A stretch of DNA of 33,738 nucleotides from assembly GCA_910587935.1 (NCBI GenBank), contig CAJUNP010000017.1:29341-63078 (forward strand). The letters are read 5' to 3'. Shown piece after piece: positions 7,809-15,240 of the stretch. A program made the position numbers and the translations under genes. Numbering within the stretch: the first letter of the stretch is position 1; each line of letters begins with the position of its first letter. This DNA comes from an uncultured Lachnospiraceae bacterium. GTDB lineage: Bacteria > Bacillota > Clostridia > Lachnospirales > Lachnospiraceae. The notes beneath the pieces were generated by a model, which had not been told where the DNA came from, did no database searches, and saw nothing but the letters and a program-made list of their open reading frames with translations.

Positions 7809-8814
7809 TTTCGTCACCTCCGCCTCTGGAGATTACAATTTCTGCAGAATCCTCCAACTTGCGGATAATATTTACAATCTTCTGCTGTGCCTCTTCTACG
7901 TCCTTCATACGTACAGGACCCATAAATTCCATATCCTCTTTTATCATAACGGCAAGTCTCTTAGACAGGTTATTGAAGATTGCATTCTGAACCTGCTCGT
8001 TCGCACTCTTAAGCGCAACGGCAAGATCGTTATTATCCACATCACGAAGAACTCTCTGGATAGCCCGGTCATCAAGCAGCAGGATATCTTCGAATACAAA
8101 CATCTTTTTGCGGATCTCGTCTGCAAGTTCCGGTTCCTCGATTTCCAGAGTTTCCATAATATGCTTCTCGGTTCCGCGGTCCACGGTATTCAAAATTTCT
8201 ACTACCGCATCCACGCCGCCAATTACCGTATAATCCTGGTTTACCACAGACGACAGTTTGGATTCCAAAATTCTTTCCACTTCCTTTATAACATCCGGGC
8301 TGGTTCTGTCCATAGTTGCAATCCTTTTTGCCACATCAGCCTGCCTTTCCGGGGGAAGGGCCGAGATAATCAGCGCCGACTGCCCTGCGGAAAGATAAGA
8401 CAAAATCAGCGCGATCGTCTGCGGATGTTCATCCTGTATAAAGTTAAGCAGCTGGCTGGCGTCGGCCTTTCTCATAAATTCGAATGGCTTTACCTGCAAA
8501 GATGCTGTCAGCTTGCCGATTACATCGATTGCCTTTTCCGCTCCCAAAGCATGTTCCAGCAGTTCCTTCGCATATCCGATACCGCCTTCGGCAATGTACT
8601 GCTGAGCCAGACATATCTCATAAAATTCTTTAATAATCTCTTCTTTAATCTGCGGTGTAATACTTCTGGTGTTGGCAATTTCCAGTGTTAATTCCTCAAT
8701 TTCATCCTCTTTCAAATGCTTAAACACACCGGCAGAACGCTCAGGCCCTAAGGCAATCAGAAGAATTGCAGCCTTTTGCAGTCCGCTGATCTTTTCATCT
8801 CCTACTCTAGGCAT
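7798..8814 (-). CDS. fliG: Flagellar motor switch protein FliG
   Basis: FliG forms the upper C ring, docks to FliF and takes torque from the stators. It is 338 residues, the usual size. The N-terminal domain starts KISGLQKAAILLIALGPE. The middle domain has the EHPQTIALILSYL motif near residue 128. The C-terminal torque domain shows the charged helix FVFEDILLLDDRAIQRVLRD, with the Lys/Arg and Asp residues that contact MotA. The start is ATG 8812-8814, eight bases after the fliF stop, with AAGGAT about 5 bases upstream. A TTG 18 bases earlier overlaps fliF and has no site. It overlaps the 5' end of fliH, pointing to coupled translation across fliF-fliG-fliH-fliI. Confidence 0.97.
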   Translation of the reverse strand: MPRVGDEKISGLQKAAILLIALGPERSAGVFKHLKEDEIEELTLEIANTRSITPQIKEEIIKEFYEICLAQQYIAEGGIGYAKELLEHALGAEKAIDVIGKLTASLQVKPFEFMRKADASQLLNFIQDEHPQTIALILSYLSAGQSALIISALPPERQADVAKRIATMDRTSPDVIKEVERILESKLSSVVNQDYTVIGGVDAVVEILNTVDRGTEKHIMETLEIEEPELADEIRKKMFVFEDILLLDDRAIQRVLRDVDNNDLAVALKSANEQVQNAIFNNLSKRLAVMIKEDMEFMGPVRMKDVEEAQQKIVNIIRKLEDSAEIVISRGGGDEIVV

Positions 8815-8822
8815 TTTAATCC

Positions 8823-10433
8823 TTACCCCCAATCCTCATTCAGCCAATTTCGAAGCAGGTTCGCTGCTGCTTCCGGATTTTCGTCAACAAATTTTTCGAT
8901 CATCTTACGTGTTTCGGATTTGCTTTCAGCCTCCAGATCCTCAAGTTCCATCTCCGGCGCCGACTGAAGCAATGTTTCAACAGAAAGTTCCTCCTCGGGA
9001 ACCTCCTCTTTCTTTGTACGCATGCTCCGAATCACAACAAAACCAAGTAAAGCCAGAATCAGAACGATCAATACAATCGATACTATATCGGCCATACTTG
9101 CCGCAAGACCTTCACCATCAATAAATTCATTGCGATTATACGCCATAATCGTAATGTTTTCTTTATTCATACCAGTCGCCGTAGCCACCGCATCATAAAA
9201 CTCTTCGTCTATGTTCATTCTCGCCGGCTCGGCATTCTGCGCTTTATATTCATCCCATGTAACACCCTCCAGCAGTCCCTGCTTTCTGGCGTCTTCTTCC
9301 TTAATTACGTTAATATTCACAGCGGTAATTGTTGCGGAAGAATTGGCAAAATTCACCTTGCCCGGGGGCGTCTCCGAATTCTGCAAATAAGAGTTGGGCA
9401 GATAATGTCTGTACTCTTCCGACTGCGTCGAAGACTGATCCGCATAATCCGGATACTGATACGTAGTTCCGTTGGCATTCGTATTGGCATTGGAATCCGT
9501 GCCCGGAACGCCTCCCGTAACTCCCGTACTTTCAGAATTAAATATAGTTTCCTCATCAAGCATTCCTTCCGTCCTGCCCTCCGGCGCATCATATGTCTGT
9601 GTCTGGCTGGTAGTAGAGGAAAAGTCAATATCCAAATTACACGCCACTTCTACGGAATTAAACTGGCCCGTTCCGAAAATAACACGTTTTACGGAATTAA
9701 TCACCTGGCTTTCCTGCTGCTGTCTTGCCGTCAGCTGCGAACTGGAAACGCCGCCGACACTGATCTGACTGTCGCCGGAAAACAGAAGATTGCTCCCCGT
9801 ATCCAAAATAGTAATATTATTAGTCGTGGCATTACCCAGGGAAGTGGCCACCGCACGCGCAAGATACGCGGCGTTCTCCTCCGTAAAATCTCCCTGAAGC
9901 TCCAGAAAAATGGTTGCGGAAGATTCCTGGTCCGTATGTATCAAAAGGCCGTCCTGCTCCGGTATACTAAGCTTCACCGTAGCTTTTTTTACCGAATCCA
10001 GACTTTCAATCATGGATTCCAGGTCTTTTTCTTTAAACACGGAATACCGCTTCTCCTTATCGGACTCCGTAATGGAAAAACCGCCCTCGGTCACATCATT
10101 GATCGTCATACCAGTCGAAGGAATTCCGGCTGCTCCCAGCGCAAGCTCCGCAGTGGGCACATCCTTTTTCCGGACGCTGATGCGCAAACCGTCTGCGGAG
10201 GTCTGATATTTGATATCCGAACCCTGAAGCAGCTCCACCACCTCGGAGGCTTCTTTCGTATTCTCACACTGCCTCAGCATTTCATACTGCGGCTGTGAAA
10301 ATACCCAAATGAGGATAGCAAATGCAAAAATCACCGCAGCCGCTACCCCTATAATAATCGTTTTTTGTTTTGCCGTAAATTTATTCCACCATGCCAGAAC
10401 TTTATCCCAAAGCTCTTTTAATCTGTCAACCAT
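8823..10433 (-). CDS. fliF: Flagellar MS-ring protein FliF
   Basis: FliF builds the membrane MS ring that houses the export gate and seats the C ring. It is 536 residues. One membrane helix is at about 25-46 (IIIGVAAAVIFAFAILIWV) and a second at about 445-470 (IVSIVLIVLILALLGFVVI), flanking a large extracytoplasmic part. Ring-building motifs are visible early on: VVELLQGSDIKYQTSADGL and VPTAELALGAAGIPSTGM. The C-terminal cytoplasmic tail, rich in Glu and ending NEDWG, holds the FliG-binding helices (PEAAANLLRNWL). The central low-complexity part (about 290-330; Ser, Asn, Thr, Tyr) is usual for clostridial FliF. The ATG has AAGGAG 7 bases upstream. fliE lies just before it and fliG just after. 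Confidence 0.97.
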   Translation of the reverse strand: MVDRLKELWDKVLAWWNKFTAKQKTIIIGVAAAVIFAFAILIWVFSQPQYEMLRQCENTKEASEVVELLQGSDIKYQTSADGLRISVRKKDVPTAELALGAAGIPSTGMTINDVTEGGFSITESDKEKRYSVFKEKDLESMIESLDSVKKATVKLSIPEQDGLLIHTDQESSATIFLELQGDFTEENAAYLARAVATSLGNATTNNITILDTGSNLLFSGDSQISVGGVSSSQLTARQQQESQVINSVKRVIFGTGQFNSVEVACNLDIDFSSTTSQTQTYDAPEGRTEGMLDEETIFNSESTGVTGGVPGTDSNANTNANGTTYQYPDYADQSSTQSEEYRHYLPNSYLQNSETPPGKVNFANSSATITAVNINVIKEEDARKQGLLEGVTWDEYKAQNAEPARMNIDEEFYDAVATATGMNKENITIMAYNRNEFIDGEGLAASMADIVSIVLIVLILALLGFVVIRSMRTKKEEVPEEELSVETLLQSAPEMELEDLEAESKSETRKMIEKFVDENPEAAANLLRNWLNEDWG

Positions 10434-10475
10434 GTGTTTTCTCCTTATCAGCGATCAGCGATTTTAATGCAGACA

Positions 10476-10802
10476 TTAAATCTGCATGTTCATAATCTCT
10501 TTATATGCTTCTAAGAATTTGTCCCTGACTGCCACAGTGTACTGAAGAGCTGCAGATGCTTTCTGGAGTGCAATTGTCAAATCATGCGTATTCTCTGTTT
10601 CTCCCAACGCAAATCTGATTTTTTCGTTCTCCGAATCCGAAAGATATTGATTGGTCTTGTTCAAATTGTCGATCGCCGAATTCAGAATCGAGTCAAATAA
10701 ATTCCCGTTTACGGCGCCTTTTGCAACGGAAGAAGCACCTGCAGCCTTCGTCACAGGTGAAACGGCATCCGTTGCGTAACTCATCAACGCTGAAATATCC
10801 AT
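10476..10802 (-). CDS. fliE: Flagellar hook-basal body protein FliE
   Basis: FliE joins the MS ring to the proximal rod and is the first rod component exported. The 108-residue product shows the family C-terminal pattern: NLFDSILNSAIDNLNKTNQY, then HDLTIALQKASAALQYTVAV and the terminal RDKFLEAYKEIMNMQ. The start at ATG 10800-10802 is chosen because GGGAGGAG stands 8 bases upstream. An upstream in-frame start would place that site inside the gene and add 15 residues not typical of FliE. There is no signal peptide, as expected for a type III export substrate. It lies 198 bases after flgC, the largest gap inside this operon, and 42 bases before fliF. Confidence 0.96.
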   Translation of the reverse strand: MDISALMSYATDAVSPVTKAAGASSVAKGAVNGNLFDSILNSAIDNLNKTNQYLSDSENEKIRFALGETENTHDLTIALQKASAALQYTVAVRDKFLEAYKEIMNMQI

Positions 10803-10822
10803 GATATACTCTCCTCCCGGAA

Positions 10823-10954
10823 TCACCCGCATGTCCCCCTGGGGCAATACCGCTTTCTCTCATTGCTATTCTTTTGCACGCCGCCAATGACCATATCTGC
10901 GGCACTACTTTGATCAAATAGTCCGAAAATCACTTTCAAACTTTTATCTGTCAT
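10823..10954 (-). other. Possible 43-codon ORF between flgC and fliE (doubtful)
   Basis: An ATG-initiated frame of 43 codons (begins MTDKSLKVIFGLFDQSSAAD, ends CPRGTCG) fills most of the 198-base gap between flgC and fliE. It stops just before the fliE ribosome site. I see no Shine-Dalgarno sequence before its ATG and recognise no family, so it may well be noncoding spacer. It is listed because it is the only open frame in the gap on the coding strand. Nothing else, such as a clear promoter or terminator, is convincing in this gap. Confidence 0.15.
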
Positions 10955-11000
10955 ATTTATGTAGGAAATCTAACAAATATTCCCCGTTAACAAAACTTCT

Positions 11001-11444
11001 TTACTGTGCCATAGCCAGACCCTGCTGAGCCATCTTCTTGCTCGCCTCAAAAGCAGTGGTATTCGCCTCATAAGCACGGCTGGCATCGATCAGGTTTGTC
11101 ATCTCCGTTACGATATTAACATTGGGATATAACACATAACCGTCGTCGTCCGCATCCGGATGCGTGGGATCATATACTTTATTCATCTCTGTCTGGTTAT
11201 CCTCATAAACGCCTCTTACTTTTACGCCTTTCCCGGTATAATTGTCCATAGCCTTATTCAATACATGGCTGAAAGATGTCTGCCGGTCCTTCTCCTCGAA
11301 GGTAACGACTTTTCTCCGGTAAGGAGTTCCGTCCGCCGTCCTGGTAGTCTTGGCGTTGGCAACATTCTCGGAAATAATATCCATCCGGTAACGCTGTGCC
11401 GTCAAACCGGAGGCATTAATGTCAAATGCTGAAAACATACTCAT
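11001..11444 (-). CDS. flgC: Flagellar basal-body rod protein FlgC
   Basis: FlgC is a proximal rod subunit of the flagellar basal body, exported through the type III apparatus. It is 147 residues, the normal length. The N-terminal rod/hook helix reads FSAFDINASGLTAQRYRMDI, then ISENVANAKTTRTADGTPYR and RKVVTFEE, which are characteristic of FlgC. The C-terminal segment NIVTEMTNLIDASRAYEAN is the conserved family helix. The ATG follows GGAGG by 8 bases. It lies directly after flgB (15-base gap) in the canonical flgB-flgC-fliE order. FlgG is ruled out by length. Confidence 0.97.
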   Translation of the reverse strand: MSMFSAFDINASGLTAQRYRMDIISENVANAKTTRTADGTPYRRKVVTFEEKDRQTSFSHVLNKAMDNYTGKGVKVRGVYEDNQTEMNKVYDPTHPDADDDGYVLYPNVNIVTEMTNLIDASRAYEANTTAFEASKKMAQQGLAMAQ

Positions 11445-11459
11445 AATCTGATCCTCCTG

Positions 11460-11870
11460 CTACTTCATAACCATCTTTAAATTTGAAAATTCATCATTAA
11501 TACTCTGTATAAGTCCCTGATAGCGCAGCTGGTTCTCTGCCAGATATACGCCTTCCGTATCCGGGTCCACATTATTACCGTCCAAACGGTAAGAAAAACC
11601 TGCATTGTCCGTATAAGGGCGCGCTTCCAGTCTGCGGTAATTCAAATTCGCAACCGCATGATCCATGGTAGTATCCAGACGCCTTGTTCCGCCATACTTC
11701 GCAGAATGAAGAGCCTTTTTGAGTTCTGACTCAAACGCCACATCCTGCCTTTTATAACCGGGTGTTGTTGCATTGGAAATATTGTTCCCTATGGCCTCAT
11801 TACGAATCCATGCCGCATCCGCCGCCTTATCTAAAACATTAATATAATCAAATACGTGTGCGTTAACCAT
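11460..11870 (-). CDS. flgB: Flagellar basal-body rod protein FlgB (first gene of operon)
   Basis: FlgB is a proximal rod subunit. The 136-residue product has the FlgB core NEAIGNNISNATTPGYKRQD followed by VAFESELKKAL, and the C-terminal NQLRYQGLIQSINDEFSNL. The start is ATG 11868-11870. The AGAGGTG site 5 bases upstream lies within the six-codon upstream extension, so the longer frame starting at 11888 is unlikely. It opens the flagellar operon: codY ends 189 bases upstream with its own terminator, and a sigma-A-like promoter lies in between (11913-11940). This agrees with flgB as the usual first gene of the Firmicute fla/che operon. Confidence 0.96.
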   Translation of the reverse strand: MVNAHVFDYINVLDKAADAAWIRNEAIGNNISNATTPGYKRQDVAFESELKKALHSAKYGGTRRLDTTMDHAVANLNYRRLEARPYTDNAGFSYRLDGNNVDPDTEGVYLAENQLRYQGLIQSINDEFSNLKMVMK

Positions 11871-11912
11871 CTTTACACCTCTTTTCATATCCCTTTACAG
11901 GTATCATATATT

Positions 11913-11940
11913 ATTATAAATAAAATCTGAAAAAACACAA
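11913..11940 (-). promoter_or_regulatory. Predicted sigma-A promoter of the flagellar operon
   Basis: On the minus strand there is TTGTGT (11935-11940), a 16-base spacer and TATAAT (11913-11918), about 43 bases before the flgB ATG. The -10 is a perfect consensus; the -35 matches only in TTG. It is downstream of the codY terminator, so it can drive flgB independently. The spacer is A/T rich and carries one copy of a repeated ATCTGAAAA (+ strand). Neither a sigma-28 motif nor a riboswitch-sized leader was seen. Confidence 0.6.
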
Positions 11941-11977
11941 GTAATTTTTATCTGAAAAGCCAAAGTTAATAAAAGGC

Positions 11978-12010
11978 AAAAAAGGACTTATTGAAATTCC
12001 AATAAATCCC
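11978..12010 (-). terminator. Intrinsic terminator after codY
   Basis: On the minus strand GGGATTTATTG pairs with CAATAAGTCCT across the six-base loop GAATTT (11 pairs counting G-U wobbles). A run of six T follows directly. It stands about 50 bases after the codY stop and before the flgB promoter, so it separates codY from the flagellar operon. Confidence 0.8.
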
Positions 12011-12059
12011 TTTATCACATAACTCCTGATCCGCCGGCATCCTTTCCGGCACCCGTCAT

Positions 12060-12857
12060 TCAGTTTTTATTTATTTTTAGGTTCTGACGCTTTAAATCCT
12101 CAATCTCATCAAAGACCACATCATTAAGAACCTTGATATACGTTCCTTTCATGCCGGAGGAACGTGATTCAATAACGCCGGCGCTTTCAAACTTACGCAG
12201 GGCATTCACAATAACGGAACGGGTAATTCCGACTCTGTCCGCAATCTTACTGGCTACCAGGATTCCTTCCATGCCGCCGAGTTCATCAAAAATATGTGTA
12301 ATCGCTTCCATCTCGGAGAAAGACAGGGTACCGATCGCCGACTTTACCACCGCCATCTTCCTGTTTTCTTCGGCGCTCTCCTCATTCACGGCCCGAAGCA
12401 TCTCCAGGCCCACTACCGTGCTGCCGTATTCACAAAGAATAATATCGTCGATATCATAAAACTCCTGCATCTTATAAATAAACAGGCTTCCCAGCCGTTC
12501 GCCTGCAATCTCGATAGGCGTAATAATTGCCTGAAACTTCCTGCTGTCAATGCCTTCAAATCCCAAAGTCTCAAGATTTACATTTTCTTTTGTGGATAAA
12601 ACTCCAAGCAGTCTTTCGTTCAGCATAGGATCAATGAAGCCGCCTACGGTGTCATTTAAAAGCTCCCGGATTGTCTCGATTCCGTCCTGCTTACCAACGC
12701 CAAGCACCTTCCCCTTTTTACTGATAACCAGTACGTTGGACGATAATATCTCCCGCATAACTTTGCAAATATCGTTAAATACAACTTTGCTGGAATTATT
12801 GTTATGAAGTAACTTTCCAATCTTCCTGGTTTTATCCAGTAGCTGCACGCTGCTCAT
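12060..12857 (-). CDS. codY: Global transcriptional repressor CodY
   Basis: CodY senses branched-chain amino acids and GTP and represses nutrient-scavenging, motility and other genes in low-GC Firmicutes. The product is 265 residues, near the family norm of about 259. The N-terminal GAF ligand domain spans about residues 1-155. The C-terminal winged helix-turn-helix is almost canonical: ASKIADRVGITRSVIVNALR, then KFESAGVIESRSSGMKGTYI. The start is ATG 12855-12857, with GGAGG 7 bases upstream and the usual CodY opening (SSVQLLDKTRKIGKLLH). Upstream in-frame ATGs add residues of no family character. It lies between topA and flgB, a common arrangement in Clostridia. In Bacillus, CodY is known to repress fla/che; whether it does so here is inference. 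Confidence 0.97.
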   Translation of the reverse strand: MSSVQLLDKTRKIGKLLHNNNSSKVVFNDICKVMREILSSNVLVISKKGKVLGVGKQDGIETIRELLNDTVGGFIDPMLNERLLGVLSTKENVNLETLGFEGIDSRKFQAIITPIEIAGERLGSLFIYKMQEFYDIDDIILCEYGSTVVGLEMLRAVNEESAEENRKMAVVKSAIGTLSFSEMEAITHIFDELGGMEGILVASKIADRVGITRSVIVNALRKFESAGVIESRSSGMKGTYIKVLNDVVFDEIEDLKRQNLKINKN

Positions 12858-12924
12858 CCGGCTTCCTCCCTCCATCTGAATTCCCCACAGTATTGTATAA
12901 TTCCTGTCAATAAAAATGATAAGA

Positions 12925-12964
12925 ATCATAAAACGATTTTATCATAAGAATTCCGAATAGGCAA
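12925..12964 (-). promoter_or_regulatory. Predicted codY promoter with overlapping inverted repeat
   Basis: The minus strand shows TTGCCT (12959-12964), a 17-base spacer and TAAAAT (12936-12941), about 80 bases before the codY start. A near-perfect inverted repeat, ATCATAAAA (12925-12933) against TTTTATCAT (12937-12945) with one mismatch, covers the -10. A direct repeat ATSATAAGAAT occurs at 12917-12927 and 12941-12951. The promoter match is moderate and the operator role is inferred. The rest of the 161-base gap is A/T-rich, with no gene. Confidence 0.45.
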
Positions 12965-13018
12965 TGGATTTCATCAAATATTCAATTATTTTTAAATTAA
13001 AATACATTTTTTTCGAAT

Positions 13019-15091
13019 TCAGGAAATTTTTTCTTTATTCTTGACATAACCGCAGTGGGAATCGGGACAAACCAGTTTATTACCTTTTTCCAATAACATT
13101 TCTCCGCAGTCGGGACAAGACTCTCCCGAAGGCTTCTGCCATACCATATAATCACACTCCGGATAATCGATGCAGCCAAAATACCTGCGGCCTTTTTTTG
13201 TTTTCTTAACTACGATATCTTTATGGCACTTGGGACATTCCACGCCTATTTTTTCAAAATACGGTTTTGTATTACGACATTCCGGAAAACCGGGACACGC
13301 AAGAAACCTGCCATGGGGACCGTATTTAATTACCATCTGCCGTCCGCACTGATCGCACACCTCATCGGACACTTCGTCCGCAATCTCCACTTCCGCAAGT
13401 TCCTTTTCAGCCAGCTTAACCGCTTCATCCAAATCAGGGTAAAAGTTGGAAACGACCGTTTTCCAGTTAATCTGTCCTTCTTCTATACCGTCCAGCAAAG
13501 CCTCCATATTGGCTGTAAAATTCACGTCCACAATGGTGGAAAATGCCTCCTCCATAATTTTATTGACTACTTCACCAAGCTCCGTTACATATAAATTTTT
13601 ATTTTCTTTTACAATATATCTTCTGGCAAGAATCGTCGTAATCGTAGGCGCATACGTGCTGGGACGGCCGATTCCCAATTCTTCCAGCGTATGCACAAGG
13701 CTGGCCTCGGTATAATGCGACGGCGGCTGTGTAAAATGCTGTTTTGAATCAAATTCCTTAAATTCCAGCTTTGTATTCTGATCCAGTTCACGGATTAACT
13801 GGTTGGTTTCTTCTTTTTCTTCCTCCTGTACATATACGCTCATAAATCCGTCAAATGCAAGTCTGGACGCAGACACCGTGAAGCGGTGCATCCCTGCGTC
13901 TATTTTTACGGAGGTCGTCTCGTAGCGGGCCGGACTCATCCGGCTTGCCGTAAAACGTTTCCATATTAACTGGTATAACCGGAATAAATCCCTGGGAAGC
14001 ATTTCCTTAAGAATCACAGGTTCACGCGCAATATCGGTAGGACGTATCGCCTCATGGGCATCCTGAATTTTACGGGCCGGACCCTTATTCGCAGTTTCTC
14101 CGCCCGGATATGCTTCGCCGTACCGTCTGGCAATAAATTCTCCCGCCATACGTTCCGCTTCCTCCGATACACGGGTTGAATCCGTACGCAGATACGTAAT
14201 CAGGGCAACCGTCCCTTCTCCCTTTATCTCAACGCCTTCATACAACTGCTGCGCAAGACGCATGGTCTTTGAAGTCGAAAAATTTAAAACTTTGCTTGCT
14301 TCCTGCTGCAGGGTGGAAGTAGTAAAAGGAAGCGGCGGCTTTTTTACTCTCTCCCCTTTTTTAACTTCCGCGATCCGGTACGAGGCGCCTTTCAAATCGG
14401 CAAGAATTGCTTTCAGTTCTTCCTCGCTGCCGATAGACGCTTTCGTTTGCTTATTGCCGTAATATTTTGCAACCAGCGGTTTCTTTTCGCCCGGAATGGA
14501 AAAGACCGCATCCAGCGTCCAGTATTCTTCCGGAATAAACGCGTTAATTTCCTCTTCTCTGTCGCAAATAATACGCAGCGCCACAGACTGCACTCTTCCC
14601 GCGCTTAAGCCTCTTTTAACCTTCGCCCAAAGAAGCGGTGAGATCCGGTATCCCACCATACGGTCAAGCACTCTCCTTGCCTGTTGGGCGTCCACCAGAT
14701 CCATATTGATTTCTCTTGCGTGCTTAATCGATTCTTTTACGGCATTTTTCGTAATCTCATTAAAGGTAATACGGTAAACTTTCTTGTCTTCCAGTTTTAA
14801 CGCTTTTAATAAATGCCAGGAAATAGCTTCCCCTTCCCGGTCAGGGTCGGTTGCAAGATAAATTTTTTCCGCTTTTTTTACTTCTTTCCGTAAATTCGCA
14901 AGTATATCTCCTTTTCCTCTTATAGTAATATATTTAGGTTCGTAATTATGTTCCACATCGATTCCCATCTGACTTTTGGGCAGATCTCTTACATGACCGT
15001 TGCTGGCGGCCACTTCATAATTAGTTCCTAAAAACTTTTTAATTGTTTTTACTTTTGCCGGTGATTCGACAATAACAAGGTATTTTGCCAT
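13019..15091 (-). CDS. topA: DNA topoisomerase I (type IA)
   Basis: TopA relaxes negatively supercoiled DNA through a transient 5'-phosphotyrosine break. The product is 690 residues. The TOPRIM domain carries YLVIVESPAKVKTIKKFLG with catalytic Glu9, and ATDPDREGEAISWHL with Asp82, Asp84 and Glu86 for magnesium. The active-site Tyr is residue 300 in ITYLRTDSTR. Three C-terminal four-cysteine zinc ribbons follow (CDQCGR...CPGFPEC, CPKCHK...CIDYPEC, CPDCGE...CPDSHC). The start at ATG 15089-15091 gives the normal AKYLVIVES N-terminus; a longer frame from 15136 adds 15 residues that overlap the promoter. It has its own promoter and probably no functional tie to the pilus genes upstream. Topoisomerase III is excluded by the zinc ribbons and domain order. 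Confidence 0.98.
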   Translation of the reverse strand: MAKYLVIVESPAKVKTIKKFLGTNYEVAASNGHVRDLPKSQMGIDVEHNYEPKYITIRGKGDILANLRKEVKKAEKIYLATDPDREGEAISWHLLKALKLEDKKVYRITFNEITKNAVKESIKHAREINMDLVDAQQARRVLDRMVGYRISPLLWAKVKRGLSAGRVQSVALRIICDREEEINAFIPEEYWTLDAVFSIPGEKKPLVAKYYGNKQTKASIGSEEELKAILADLKGASYRIAEVKKGERVKKPPLPFTTSTLQQEASKVLNFSTSKTMRLAQQLYEGVEIKGEGTVALITYLRTDSTRVSEEAERMAGEFIARRYGEAYPGGETANKGPARKIQDAHEAIRPTDIAREPVILKEMLPRDLFRLYQLIWKRFTASRMSPARYETTSVKIDAGMHRFTVSASRLAFDGFMSVYVQEEEKEETNQLIRELDQNTKLEFKEFDSKQHFTQPPSHYTEASLVHTLEELGIGRPSTYAPTITTILARRYIVKENKNLYVTELGEVVNKIMEEAFSTIVDVNFTANMEALLDGIEEGQINWKTVVSNFYPDLDEAVKLAEKELAEVEIADEVSDEVCDQCGRQMVIKYGPHGRFLACPGFPECRNTKPYFEKIGVECPKCHKDIVVKKTKKGRRYFGCIDYPECDYMVWQKPSGESCPDCGEMLLEKGNKLVCPDSHCGYVKNKEKIS

Positions 15092-15127
15092 TACGTTTTC
15101 CCCAATCCTATGTTGATAAACGTGTTC

Positions 15128-15156
15128 ACTATACACTATATTCCGGAATGTTGCAA
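15128..15156 (-). promoter_or_regulatory. Predicted sigma-A promoter of topA
   Basis: On the minus strand TTGCAA (15151-15156) and TATAGT (15128-15133) are separated by exactly 17 bases, about 37 bases before the topA start. It follows the pilus operon terminator, so topA is read as its own unit. Confidence 0.75.
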
Positions 15157-15186
15157 GTAAATTTAGAAATCTTTCATGATTTTAAG

Positions 15187-15237
15187 CGAAAAAACAGAGC
15201 CTGAAGCTTTTCCGCCAGACTCTGTTTTTTGTTTTTT
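15187..15237 (-). terminator. Intrinsic terminator closing the pilus operon
   Basis: Minus-strand ACAGAGTCTG pairs with CAGGCTCTGT (one G-U pair) around a loop of about 12 bases, and a run of six T follows. It starts only about 12 bases after the stop of the giant exported protein gene. The + strand also has T runs after the same stem, so it could work both ways, though no gene points at it from the left. Confidence 0.85.
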
Positions 15238-15240
15238 ATA

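Noticed and set aside
7756..8691. A 311-codon open frame on the + strand opposite fliG
   Set aside because: It is antisense to a clearly coding fliG, has no recognisable domain, and reflects the third-position bias of the real gene.
9405..10298. A 297-codon open frame on the + strand opposite fliF
   Set aside because: Mirror frame of fliF; the translation is Arg/Ile-rich with no family signature.
12033..12050. GCCGG/CCGGC hairpin just after codY
   Set aside because: Only five pairs and no T run; the neighbouring longer stem with T run is the better terminator.
11871..12059. Riboswitch or sigma-28 promoter before flgB
   Set aside because: The leader after the predicted promoter is about 40 bases, and no TAAA/GCCGATAA pair with correct spacing was found.
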